This document shows, piece after piece, positions 1-8,391 of a DNA stretch of 64,000 bases. Origin of the DNA: Bacteroidales bacterium. GTDB lineage: Bacteria > Bacteroidota > Bacteroidia > Bacteroidales > M50B96. Each line of letters opens with the position of its first letter. The stretch's first letter is position 1. Made by a program: the position numbers and the translations under genes. The stretch covers positions 46,890-110,889 of the forward strand of contig JAIOYV010000007.1 of the NCBI GenBank assembly GCA_021740905.1, written 5' to 3'. A model generated the notes under the pieces. The model worked only from the letters and a program-made list of their open reading frames with translations, was not told the origin of the DNA and searched no databases.

Positions 1-3000
1 ATAGGGTATGCCGGTTGGGGTTACCGGAGTAAAATGTACCGGGGTAGAAGGCACAGTTTGTCCAAATGTCAAAGCCATTTCATATTCAATATCCTGATTC
101 CCGAGGATATTAGAATAAATATGCTGAGTATAAAGATAGGTTCCGGTTTGTCCTGAATTAATAAAATCGAAAGGAATCGAAAGTGTGGCACTGGCTGCAA
201 TATCATAACTTTCGCCGTTCGGTAATATATAAGGTATAATATCATAAGCAATCCCGGAGGTGGTTGTTAGGTACATATTTCCACTAACATTGAAACCAAT
301 TCCATAAATAGAATGGTCGTTGTGGTCATTCTTTAGCGGCCAGTAACCCAATAGGCCAGGTTCTGAACCTGTTAAGGGAGAATACATGTGTTTTTGGATT
401 TCTTCCTGGCTACGGGCATAGTTCCAGATCCTGGCTTCGGATAAATATCCATTGAAATCATAACTCCAATCGTTTGCACGGGCACCAATGGTAAAATAAT
501 AGGTCAGGTTTGGAATTGCATTTGGCATCACGTTATCGTTGTGGTCAACCAGATTGCCATCGGCATAAAACCACATATCTGTTCCTTCCCAGGTAATGGC
601 CAGGTGGTGCCATTCATTTGCAGGAACCACCCAGTTGGCTGTATAATTTTCATAAAAGTCAGAGGTAAATCCTTTGTACGTCCCAAACATGTTATTGCTA
701 TTAATATACATAGAATATTGTCGGTAATGCTTACCAAAGAATTCCATGTGGCCATTAGCTTGTCGGTAAACCCATAATTCCATAGTCATTGCCGTCATGC
801 CTTCTAAGTGGGCCGGATCGGAAGCATAATAGAAATCATCGCCACCGTCGAAATGGGTACACTTGTTATCCGATCCTTGTGGAAATTCTATATGCAATTC
901 TTTCGATCCATTGTTTGTAACCAACAGGTTTTCATTTAGGGTATCAGTTGTTATGGTTAGGTTAAATGCTTCGGGATCGAACCCTATTCCGGGAACACCA
1001 GGGATTGCTGAAACTTTTGGGGCATATCCACTAACAGAGAAACCATACACACCCGCTACCGTGAAATTGTAAAGCGAATCGTTGGTCAGGCCAGTAACAT
1101 CTGTTGATAAACCAGCCGCATTGCCAAACATGGTATAGGTGCTGGCCGAATTGAGTTTATAATAGACATTGTATGAAAGTAAGCTATCTATTTCGATGGA
1201 ATCCCAACGTAAACTAATGGTCTGGTTTGAATAACCATCCACATAGATGTTGTGAGGATACCCCTGATCGAAATACAAAGCACCTAAATCGGAAGTTGTT
1301 TTATCGGGATCGAGTATTGCAGGATCGCCGGTATTAATACAGGGCGATGGAGCCGATAATTGGAGATCTAATGAATCAACAGCAAATAGGAACAAAGGAT
1401 CTTCCGAAATATTCAGGTAGATGTCAGCCGAATCGTTTTGGGCATTATAGGATACAAAGTTCCACGAGTTGACCGGCAGATTTGCGGTATTGGAAACTTC
1501 ACCGGTGCCGTTGGAGTATATATCGTTGTATTCAAATACCCCGACTACTTTATTCGACCGTAAACCATATTCATTGTTGTTGGCAATTATATTATTCGTA
1601 ATTGTAAATGCCCCACTTGTTTGATTTACCTCAATCCCATCCCCAATATTTCCAAAGATAGTGTTGTAGCTAATTATTGCTGAACTGTAATGGTCGTCAC
1701 GGTGAATCCCATCGCCATTGTTATAGGCAATCACATTGTGATGAATATATGGATCGCAATAATGGTTGTTGTCAAAATAGATACCTATACTATTGTTGTT
1801 TAAGATTCTATTGTTGTAAATACGAGCATCAATTTCGTAATACAGATACATTCCCCCGCCATTGTTTTGAATCAAGTTGCCCTTGATTTCGGAGGCGGCT
1901 GTATGATAATGTCGTAAAAATAATCCCCATGAGGTATTGTCTTCAATTATACAATCGACTATATCCGTCGAATGCCATCCGTGTCCATCATAATCAGTAG
2001 ATATACCGTATCCGGTATTATCGGACACTTGACAACCTTGAATAGTTGGACTGCTAATATAGCGAATATCTATCCCCCAACTTGAGTTGTTTGTTACTTC
2101 CGTATCGTAAACCCCTGGTGAAGAATACCTGTAAATATACATCCCTCGTGAGCTATTATTACTGAAAGCGGAATTTGAAATACTTCCATACGAATAATAA
2201 TCCCAATATAATCCATGATTTGAATTATGGTGGGAATTCATATAGGTAATGGTTGGACGGGCATAGTAGGAATAAATCCCATCATAACACCAGAATATTT
2301 CAGTATTGTTAATCTCATTATAAACAGTAGAACCATTAAGCTGAATTCCCTTGTCGCTGCAATAATAAATCTTACAATGATTGACTGAGGTATTTGCTTC
2401 ATCAATATAAATTCCATCCACAGCATATCGGATAATGGCATAATTAACCGCACTGGTATTGTCGCTGGCATCATAGAAATCGATTCCCTGCCATTGTCCG
2501 GTTGCCCACACCTGATTGTAAGGGGCTGATGTAAAGAGCACGGAATCGCCTTCTGCCCCGTCAACCAATAAATATCCATATACATAGATGTTATAGTTGC
2601 CAAGGAAACGGATTTCGGACCCTGCATTAATAATAAGGGTATCGCCATTGGGAACCGTGATATTCCCTGAAACAGTGTACAATCCATCCCATACTCCTGT
2701 TGCATTTCCAGAGACAGTTGTCCCCATCATCATAATGGTTGATTCACCAAAGTTATAATCATCGATAATCGACAAGTTGGTTGCCCTGGTGTATGTTTGG
2801 AATGTGACTTTTTCGTATGTTACATCATATATCCCGGGAACGACAGTGGTTTCAAAATAACCAAGTGCATTGGTATATGTACTATCAAGAACCGCCGAAG
2901 GAGAAATAGGGTGAAATTTGATCTTGATGTTGGCATGGTTCGACTGTCCTTCGAGATATGCATAACCCAGCACAGTTGTATAGTTTGCATCATTTACAAG

Positions 3001-4719
3001 GATATGTTCTTCATGACTGGTTGCTACATTTAAACCATAATTAGCACCAACCACATAATAGTAATGATAAAAATCGCTCACTGTATTGTCCACATAGAAT
3101 GTGTCGCTGGCTACTGTGGCTATTTCATAAGTAGGACCAGGAGTAAAATTTGTGGCACTGTGCCGGTACACTTTATAATTTACAAGGCTCCCTAATGTTG
3201 TTGGGGCATTCCAATTTAGCTCAACACTTCCATTATACATGTCAGTAACTGAAAAACTCGAAGGTGGATACCCATTCACCAAAAATGAATAATAACCTGT
3301 TGGTGCATCCAGTGGAGAATAATATACATCACTACCATCTGTTCCACTTATATAATAATCAACTGCTGCTCCAATCGACTGAGCTGGAATTCCTGCTGAA
3401 AAACTATACCCTCCTCCGGCTGTCATTGCCAGAGTAACCCAGGAACCAGTATTGACCCGGTAAAAAACCGAAGCACTGGTGATCGTATTTCCTTGCTCAT
3501 CAATAATCAAGGCGGCAACATCATACGTGCCGGTAATATCGGGCTGGTTGGTTAATGGCAGATGGATGATCCCAAACAGATTATTTTCAAGAGCCAAGGG
3601 AACAACATTTCCTGTATTGGTATAATTTTTTGTGATGATCCTGATCCTTCCAACCGAGCCGTTTCCTCCATCGCCACCTGAGGGGGAATTAAACCCGGTT
3701 CCTCCATTAGCCACAATATTCGAGTCGTTTTGGAAACCGATGGCTTGAATAAAAATAGACCCACCGGCACCACCACCGGCTCCTCCGTCATTGCTTCCGC
3801 CACTAGCCTGGCCTGTCAGCCCGTTGGATGATAAAATACCAAAGTTCGTCAGTTGATAGGCGGCTATTATTAGGATACCACCTCCCGAACCACTGTTGGG
3901 ATTGGTGGCCGCATTGCTGTCGTTGTCGCCTCCTGTACCACCTGCACCTCCCATAAAAACAGAGGTAAGTAAAGAATCTCCAAGAGTCTGGCCGCCCAAA
4001 CCTGGGTTTGTGTTCGTGCCATCTCCTCCGGCAAAAGCATAGCCGCCACCACCGCCGCCGCCATAAGCATGTTGGCCGCCACCACCAGCATTCCCATTGG
4101 CCGACATGGATTGAACACCCAATCCAAATAGACCTTCTCCCTGGTAACCATGTTGGTTATCGGATTGTCTGTTGTGACCCCGATAGCCTTTTCCGTCTAC
4201 ATTTATTTTTCCGGTTGTTGAGATGGTTACAGAACCTGTTGCCCGGAAAAATAATACTCCACCTGTCGATCCATCCCAATTGGAACAGGTCATTTCCCCA
4301 TTTACTGTTACATCAGTATAATTTGGAATTTTTACAACTTGGTGCAATTGGCCACCAGTGCTAAAAAAGTTATGTAAAAGAGCATCTTCCAGAACAAGTT
4401 GATTTTGGGCAACCGCATGAATATAATGGGTTTCGTATTGCCCTACCAGATTTACACTTGTATTTGTTTCAGGGTCGACCATGGTGATGATAATGACTTC
4501 ATCTCCTTGTTGGAATACACTTCCATCTCCTACAGCAATCGAATTCGAACCTGTTGAAAAATCACCTACAATGGGCGATTTGGCCTGGTCGGTAATGAAA
4601 ACATTACCAGAGGCTACTGTAAGAGCACCATCGTTTCCAGTCCCAAAATGAGTTTGGGCATTCATATACTGAATGGCAACCAAAAACAATACAATCAAAA
4701 AGAGTAATTTTTTTTGCAT
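1..4719 (-). CDS. Very large secreted multidomain protein (Gly-rich, beta-helix, LamG), 3' end outside window
   Basis: An open frame of 1573 codons runs from an ATG at 4719, preceded by a strong AGGAGG ribosome site, to the window edge without a stop. Residues 1-22 form a signal peptide (MQKKLLFLIVLFLVAIQYMN). Residues about 190-340 are extremely Gly-rich, as in cell-surface adhesins. Residues about 475-560 resemble a fibronectin type III domain and about 575-640 a carboxypeptidase-regulatory-like domain. Residues about 670-1080 are repeated short strands rich in N, S, Y and I, typical of right-handed parallel beta-helix (NosD-like) regions. A second FN3-like segment (about 1150-1240) precedes a LamG/concanavalin-like domain (about 1280-1465, containing NEWHHLAITWEG). 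By family habit the missing C terminus would carry a T9SS sorting signal, which is inference. It is probably a surface or released carbohydrate-binding or adhesive protein; no enzymatic motif was seen. Confidence 0.85.
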   Translation of the reverse strand, partial: MQKKLLFLIVLFLVAIQYMNAQTHFGTGNDGALTVASGNVFITDQAKSPIVGDFSTGSNSIAVGDGSVFQQGDEVIIITMVDPETNTSVNLVGQYETHYIHAVAQNQLVLEDALLHNFFSTGGQLHQVVKIPNYTDVTVNGEMTCSNWDGSTGGVLFFRATGSVTISTTGKINVDGKGYRGHNRQSDNQHGYQGEGLFGLGVQSMSANGNAGGGGQHAYGGGGGGGYAFAGGDGTNTNPGLGGQTLGDSLLTSVFMGGAGGTGGDNDSNAATNPNSGSGGGILIIAAYQLTNFGILSSNGLTGQASGGSNDGGAGGGAGGSIFIQAIGFQNDSNIVANGGTGFNSPSGGDGGNGSVGRIRIITKNYTNTGNVVPLALENNLFGIIHLPLTNQPDITGTYDVAALIIDEQGNTITSASVFYRVNTGSWVTLAMTAGGGYSFSAGIPAQSIGAAVDYYISGTDGSDVYYSPLDAPTGYYSFLVNGYPPSSFSVTDMYNGSVELNWNAPTTLGSLVNYKVYRHSATNFTPGPTYEIATVASDTFYVDNTVSDFYHYYYVVGANYGLNVATSHEEHILVNDANYTTVLGYAYLEGQSNHANIKIKFHPISPSAVLDSTYTNALGYFETTVVPGIYDVTYEKVTFQTYTRATNLSIIDDYNFGESTIMMMGTTVSGNATGVWDGLYTVSGNITVPNGDTLIINAGSEIRFLGNYNIYVYGYLLVDGAEGDSVLFTSAPYNQVWATGQWQGIDFYDASDNTSAVNYAIIRYAVDGIYIDEANTSVNHCKIYYCSDKGIQLNGSTVYNEINNTEIFWCYDGIYSYYARPTITYMNSHHNSNHGLYWDYYSYGSISNSAFSNNSSRGMYIYRYSSPGVYDTEVTNNSSWGIDIRYISSPTIQGCQVSDNTGYGISTDYDGHGWHSTDIVDCIIEDNTSWGLFLRHYHTAASEIKGNLIQNNGGGMYLYYEIDARIYNNRILNNNSIGIYFDNNHYCDPYIHHNVIAYNNGDGIHRDDHYSSAIISYNTIFGNIGDGIEVNQTSGAFTITNNIIANNNEYGLRSNKVVGVFEYNDIYSNGTGEVSNTANLPVNSWNFVSYNAQNDSADIYLNISEDPLFLFAVDSLDLQLSAPSPCINTGDPAILDPDKTTSDLGALYFDQGYPHNIYVDGYSNQTISLRWDSIEIDSLLSYNVYYKLNSASTYTMFGNAAGLSTDVTGLTNDSLYNFTVAGVYGFSVSGYAPKVSAIPGVPGIGFDPEAFNLTITTDTLNENLLVTNNGSKELHIEFPQGSDNKCTHFDGGDDFYYASDPAHLEGMTAMTMELWVYRQANGHMEFFGKHYRQYSMYINSNNMFGTYKGFTSDFYENYTANWVVPANEWHHLAITWEGTDMWFYADGNLVDHNDNVMPNAIPNLTYYFTIGARANDWSYDFNGYLSEARIWNYARSQEEIQKHMYSPLTGSEPGLLGYWPLKNDHNDHSIYGIGFNVSGNMYLTTTSGIAYDIIPYILPNGESYDIAASATLSIPFDFINSGQTGTYLYTQHIYSNILGNQDIEYEMALTFGQTVPSTPVHFTPVTPTGIPY

Positions 4720-5220
4720 TTTCTTTCCTCCTAAATTAGGTATAATATTTATCGTAGTATTATGTGTTAAAACAATCATTCCATATAGTACGCTATGTGT
4801 TCAAAAGTACCTGCGCTACATTCCAATTCTGGGTTTTGGCTATGTAGCTAAACAATGTGTAATAATCCAATCCTCACTTTCGTACCCAAAATTAAGGTTT
4901 CTTGTGGAATTTTAAAATTTTTTAAGACAGTTTTTTAAGAAAAAAACAGTTTTTATTTAAATTCTTGCAAAAGAGTCTTCTTTTTTTACCGGAACTATAA
5001 ATAAGGATAATTGGACTATATGTTGATAGCGAAGTGTCAAGGTGAGTTTAGTTGATCATTTTCTAAATAAGGTCTAAATAATGATTGTGAATCTTAATGC
5101 AGCCCTGGTGGCTTGCCCCGTAGAAGGCGGTAAAAGGATTAATCAATTTTAATATCTGGATATCAACACAGGCAAGCCTTTCTTTATTTTAAGGAAGGAG
5201 TGTGCATTTAATTATTTACT
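4720..5220. other. Upstream/intergenic stretch, no gene
   Basis: No convincing gene. On the minus strand a perfect TAnnTTTG element (TACTTTTG, 4809 to 4802) lies about 85 bases before the start of the large secreted protein and could be its -7 element, but no TTG is seen at the usual 19-20 base spacing. The rest is AT-rich, with long A/T runs at 4915-4990. Confidence 0.4.
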
Positions 5221-5258
5221 ATTCAACTCCTCAACTCTTCAACTCTTCAACTTTTCAA
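5221..5258. repeat. Short-unit array (TTCAACTC) starting at a stop codon
   Basis: Four to five degenerate copies of an approximately 8-base unit (TTCAACTC on the + strand) abut directly the stop codon of the MFS gene (complement of 5259-5261). Read in gene sense it is a run of GTTGAAGA units beginning at the base after TAG. Comparable arrays follow other genes in the window. Confidence 0.75.
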
Positions 5259-6419
5259 CTACTTATCCCATTTAGCCATAAGGAGTGCAAACACAATAGA
5301 TCCGGCACTTAAAACGGCAGCTATGCGAAAAGTCTGTTCAAGCCCAAGCAGGTCGCCCATGATCCCCGTCAACAGGATGGCAAAAGCCCCCACAGCAAAA
5401 CTGACTGTCATGAAAACTCCATTTAGAAAGGCGGGATGCGAAGTTTTGATCCGGTTTACAAGAGCCAACAAAACAGGACCTGTGGATAGAATAAAAAAGC
5501 CAAGTAGCATTAGTACCGGGATTTGCCAAAAATCATCGGCAAGCATAAACAAACCCATTAAGATAGGTGTGACAATGGCGATGGTAATTAATATAGTCCG
5601 TCGGCCCAATTTATCGGAAAGGGTGCCTGAGACAACTACGCCCAAAGCCCCGGTGAATTGAAATATCGAGAGTGCCCCATTCACGAACCAGAGGCTTTGT
5701 CCTTGTTCGTCGAGGTAAATAGTTAGGAAAGTGGTTAATGCCCCTTTGGCGATTCCCCTGAAAAATATAAACCCGGCAAGGATGAGAAAAAAGGGTAGTG
5801 TCTCTCGCAGTGTTTTCCCAATGCTACTATAACTTGCCGGTTTCTGTATGTCCTTGGCGATGGGGATTTTTCGTAGTTGGAGGAAAAGCACAAAGGAGGC
5901 GACCAACCCAAAGGGAATAAGTTTCCAAATCCCTTCTAGCCCCCAATAGCTGACAGCCGCTGTAATAATAAGCGGGCCGAGCGTACGCGCAAACTCCCCT
6001 CCCAGCATATAAAAGCTCATGCCTTTTCCTGGCTTGTCGCCCGACACTTTTTTAATCATCACGGGCGAAGGGGTATGGAAAAGGGTGGAGCTGATGCCCA
6101 TCACGAAAAGCAGGATGCCTAAAATTACGATTCCCGGGGCTAAGCCTATCAGGCTCATCACAATGGCAGTGATAGCAGGCGATACAATCACAAAATAGCG
6201 AACAGGGAATTTATCGGCCATAATTCCAACCAGGGGGTTGAAAAGTGAAGGCAAGCGCTGCACCACCGACAAGATGCCAATATCCGAATTGCTTAGGCCA
6301 AGTTTCACTTTTAGCAATGGTAGGAGAGGGGCAAAGAAGGAGGAAAAAATATCGTGCAGCCCATGTGCCAATGAAATAGTAAGCACATGGCCCCACTGGA
6401 ATTTTTTCGGGTCGGACAT
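5259..6419 (-). CDS. MFS transporter, Fsr (fosmidomycin-resistance)-like
   Basis: A 386-residue integral inner-membrane protein with about 12 hydrophobic segments and no signal peptide. The N terminus (SLAHGLHDIFSSFFAPLLPL) matches the start of Fsr-type major facilitator transporters, and the loop RLPSLFNPLVGIMADKFPVR is the family's motif-A-like region after TM2. A second motif-A-like loop, GTLSDKLGRRT, occurs in the C-terminal half. The family exports small hydrophilic or antibiotic-like compounds by proton antiport; the substrate cannot be read from sequence. It starts 8 bases after the osmC-family stop, so the two are probably co-transcribed. Confidence 0.85.
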   Translation of the reverse strand: MSDPKKFQWGHVLTISLAHGLHDIFSSFFAPLLPLLKVKLGLSNSDIGILSVVQRLPSLFNPLVGIMADKFPVRYFVIVSPAITAIVMSLIGLAPGIVILGILLFVMGISSTLFHTPSPVMIKKVSGDKPGKGMSFYMLGGEFARTLGPLIITAAVSYWGLEGIWKLIPFGLVASFVLFLQLRKIPIAKDIQKPASYSSIGKTLRETLPFFLILAGFIFFRGIAKGALTTFLTIYLDEQGQSLWFVNGALSIFQFTGALGVVVSGTLSDKLGRRTILITIAIVTPILMGLFMLADDFWQIPVLMLLGFFILSTGPVLLALVNRIKTSHPAFLNGVFMTVSFAVGAFAILLTGIMGDLLGLEQTFRIAAVLSAGSIVFALLMAKWDK

Positions 6420-6427
6420 AATTTTCC

Positions 6428-6832
6428 CTAAAAGTTAAAGCCGATACTTTGGATCAAATCGGGATGAAGGCTCAACGAGGAGGGGCAGGTTTTTGCAGCA
6501 TGTTCAATAAATTTTTTCTCCTTGTCGCTGTAGTTGTTTTTTGGAAAGTCGAATTCAATTTTAATTTCCTTCACCCTCCGTGGGTTGGAGGCCATAATTT
6601 TGGTAATCCTTGCCTTGGTGCCATCAATATTAAAACCATGCTCGTTGGCAGATATGCCCATAATGGTCATCATGCAGCTGCCCAACGAGGCGGCCAATAA
6701 ATCGGTAGGAGAAAAAGCTTCCCCTTTGCCTTTATTGTCGAGCGGGGCATCGGTAATGATCTCGTTGCCCGATTGCAAATGCTTTGCCTGGGTGCGCAGT
6801 TGCCCGATATAGGTTGTGTGAATTGTTTCCAT
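6428..6832 (-). CDS. OsmC/Ohr family protein
   Basis: 134 residues, the usual OsmC length. The two redox-active cysteines of the family are present: Cys in SLGSCMMT (about residue 53) and Cys in KTCPSSLSLHP (about residue 115). Members reduce organic hydroperoxides using thiols. The FSPTDLLAASLGSC signature places it near the YhfA-like OsmC branch rather than Ohr. First gene of a two-gene unit with the downstream MFS exporter. Confidence 0.9.
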   Translation of the reverse strand: METIHTTYIGQLRTQAKHLQSGNEIITDAPLDNKGKGEAFSPTDLLAASLGSCMMTIMGISANEHGFNIDGTKARITKIMASNPRRVKEIKIEFDFPKNNYSDKEKKFIEHAAKTCPSSLSLHPDLIQSIGFNF

Positions 6833-6854
6833 TGTATTTCAATTTTTAGAGTTC

Positions 6855-6863
6855 GCAAAAATA
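6855..6863 (-). promoter_or_regulatory. Candidate -7 promoter element before osmC-family gene
   Basis: TATTTTTGC on the minus strand matches the Bacteroidota -7 consensus TAnnTTTG followed by C, about 23 bases before the ATG. No clear -33 TTG lies 19-20 bases further upstream. Confidence 0.45.
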
Positions 6864-6876
6864 GTAAAAAGTAGAA

Positions 6877-7041
6877 GGTTTCGGGTTTCGAGTCTTGTGT
6901 TTCGTGATCCTGGTTAGTGTAATCTGGTAGAGCCGCCCAACTGTGTGTCTCTAGGGTGCCAACTGCCATCTGCCTACAGAGGACTACCGACTCGGATTCT
7001 TTACTCCTTAATCATTAATCAATCAACAATAATCAATAAAT
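6877..7041. repeat. Three consecutive degenerate short-unit arrays between divergent genes
   Basis: 6877-6908 repeats GGTTTCG/GTTTCG; 6943-6995 repeats degenerate CTGCC/CTACxGA units; 7007-7041 repeats TTAATCA/AATCAA. All three have periods near 7-8 bases and belong in style to the arrays found after other genes. Confidence 0.5.
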
Positions 7042-7071
7042 ATTTCTAATTTCGCTTCACTATTGTAGAAA

Positions 7072-7902
7072 ATGGAAAAAACGACACAGCCCATAACAAT
7101 CATTTTGGACAAGAACTCCGGGCTTGACAAAATCCTGCATTACGGTATTCAGCTTTGCATCGCTTTTAAAAAGAAACTCCAGATTATTGTGCTGGAGAAT
7201 TTCGAGCCGTTTGGTCCGGGTGATCTGGAAAGCAATATCCTCGAACGTGTGCAGAAGTTGTGCGATAAAAAAATCTCTTGCGTCGATATCCTTTTGGTGG
7301 AGAAGCTACGGGACATCCATACTTCGGTGGCTTGCCTAATTGCCGACAGTTACTTATTTGTCATAGCTGTAAGCAATCGATGGATTGGCCCATCCCGCGT
7401 GCGTTTCGATTTTGTCCGCACAATCATACAATTCCGAGCCCCGGTGCTGGTTATCAATAAAAACGCACCGGAGCAATTCAACCTGGAATTTGGTTTGCTA
7501 CCCTTGGATCATAAAAAGGAAAGCCGCGAGAAAATCCTTTGGACGTGTGCCTTTGGCAAACATGCCGGAAGCTTTATCCAGCTTATTGTCCCCAACGAAA
7601 AAGACGATGGCCTCCGTCAGAAAATGCACAATACCCTTTTCTTGTGCAAAAAAACAATGAAGGAACTGGATGTAAATTATGAAGTACATCGCCTGCCGGG
7701 AAGTGTATTTCACAGCAACCGATTGGCCTTGGAGTATGCAAGGGATAAGCAAGCCGGGTTTTGCATTATCACGCTAAGCCGCTATCTAAACTTTTTCCAT
7801 TACCTGTTTGGCTTCCCCGAAGAAAAGGCACTTTTTAACAAGCATGGAATCCCAGTTTTGTTGATCAATCCAAGGAAGGATTTATATGTGCCGTGTGTTT
7901 GA
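7072..7902 (+). CDS. Universal stress protein-like, two-lobed
   Basis: 276 residues, about twice a single UspA domain. The start TTQPITIILDKNSGLDKILHYGIQLC resembles the first strand and helix of a Usp fold, and the end (EKALFNKHGIPVLLINP) matches the usual Usp C-terminal strand. The ATP-binding GxxGx9GS loop typical of UspFG-type proteins is not seen, so nucleotide binding is doubtful. A cytosolic stress or signalling role is inferred from the fold only. Divergent from the OsmC/MFS pair. Confidence 0.6.
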   Translation: MEKTTQPITIILDKNSGLDKILHYGIQLCIAFKKKLQIIVLENFEPFGPGDLESNILERVQKLCDKKISCVDILLVEKLRDIHTSVACLIADSYLFVIAVSNRWIGPSRVRFDFVRTIIQFRAPVLVINKNAPEQFNLEFGLLPLDHKKESREKILWTCAFGKHAGSFIQLIVPNEKDDGLRQKMHNTLFLCKKTMKELDVNYEVHRLPGSVFHSNRLALEYARDKQAGFCIITLSRYLNFFHYLFGFPEEKALFNKHGIPVLLINPRKDLYVPCV

Positions 7903-7974
7903 ATGTTTCTGTAGAATAAGAATTAAAGTCTCTCAAACGAACTTAAGGATCGTTCTTTTATCCAAAATAGGAAT

Positions 7975-8059
7975 TTGGAGTATTGGGTGGCAATTTGCAA
8001 ACACTTCAATACTCCATCGCTCCATCGCTCCATTACTCCATTACTCCATTACTTCAATT
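7975..8059. repeat. Dispersed GGAGTATTGG...CAATACTCC element, copy 1
   Basis: A left arm with GGAGTATTGG, a centre GGCAATTTGCAAACAC, and a right arm of ACTCCAT(T/C) units form an imperfect inverted repeat 70 bases after the Usp-like gene. Two further copies are at 9691-9762 and 57702-57768. Confidence 0.65.
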
Positions 8060-8125
8060 GTTTCTTTGTAACCCCTAAGTTTTTAGTATTGTAAGAATTT
8101 ATTCAAATTCCCAACAGACTTTCTA

Positions 8126-8156
8126 TTGTCGGATAAAAAAATATATCTACTTTTGC
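8126..8156 (+). promoter_or_regulatory. Promoter of tRNA-Leu
   Basis: TTG at 8126-8128, a 19-base spacer, then TACTTTTGC at 8148-8156: an exact match to the Bacteroidota -33/-7 pattern (TTG ... TAnnTTTG). The mature tRNA starts 11 bases downstream. Confidence 0.75.
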
Positions 8157-8166
8157 AGCCTCTTAA

Positions 8167-8250
8167 GCCCAGATGGCGAAATTGGTAGACGCACCAGCTT
8201 GAGGGGCTGGCGCCGGTTACGGTGTGCAAGTTCGAGTCTTGTTCTGGGCA
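8167..8250 (+). tRNA. tRNA-Leu (anticodon GAG)
   Basis: 84 nt cloverleaf of class II type. The acceptor stem GCCCAGA (8167-8173) pairs with TCTGGGC (8243-8249), and A8250 is the discriminator base. The anticodon stem CCAGC/GCTGG encloses loop TTGAGGG, giving anticodon GAG (reads CUC/CUU). The T arm GCAAG-TTCGAGT-CTTGT and a long variable arm are present. CCA is not encoded. Confidence 0.97.
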
Positions 8251-8253
8251 CTA

Positions 8254-8283
8254 AAAAACCTGCTTGAAAGAGCGGGTTTTTTT
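8254..8283 (+). terminator. Rho-independent terminator of tRNA-Leu
   Basis: AAAACCTGCT and AGCGGGTTTT pair around a short TGAAAG loop and are followed by a T run, four bases after the tRNA. Confidence 0.85.
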
Positions 8284-8295
8284 ATTTCAAGAACT

Positions 8296-8304
8296 TACTT
8301 TTGC
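8296..8304 (+). promoter_or_regulatory. Candidate -7 element of the HEEGH protein gene
   Basis: TACTTTTGC matches TAnnTTTG plus C exactly, about 90 bases before the ATG. No good -33 element; the tRNA terminator occupies that position. Confidence 0.35.
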
Positions 8305-8391
8305 CTAAAAAAGTCTATTTTTAGGATGTGGTTCTTGCGATATGGATCGGATTAGGTGAGGGCCTCTGTAATCTCAAAAAAAATGTTGACT

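Noticed and set aside
7973..8060. attC site for the GGAGTATTGG element
   Set aside because: No RYYYAAC/GTTRRRY boxes or matching cassette start; it is a separate dispersed element.
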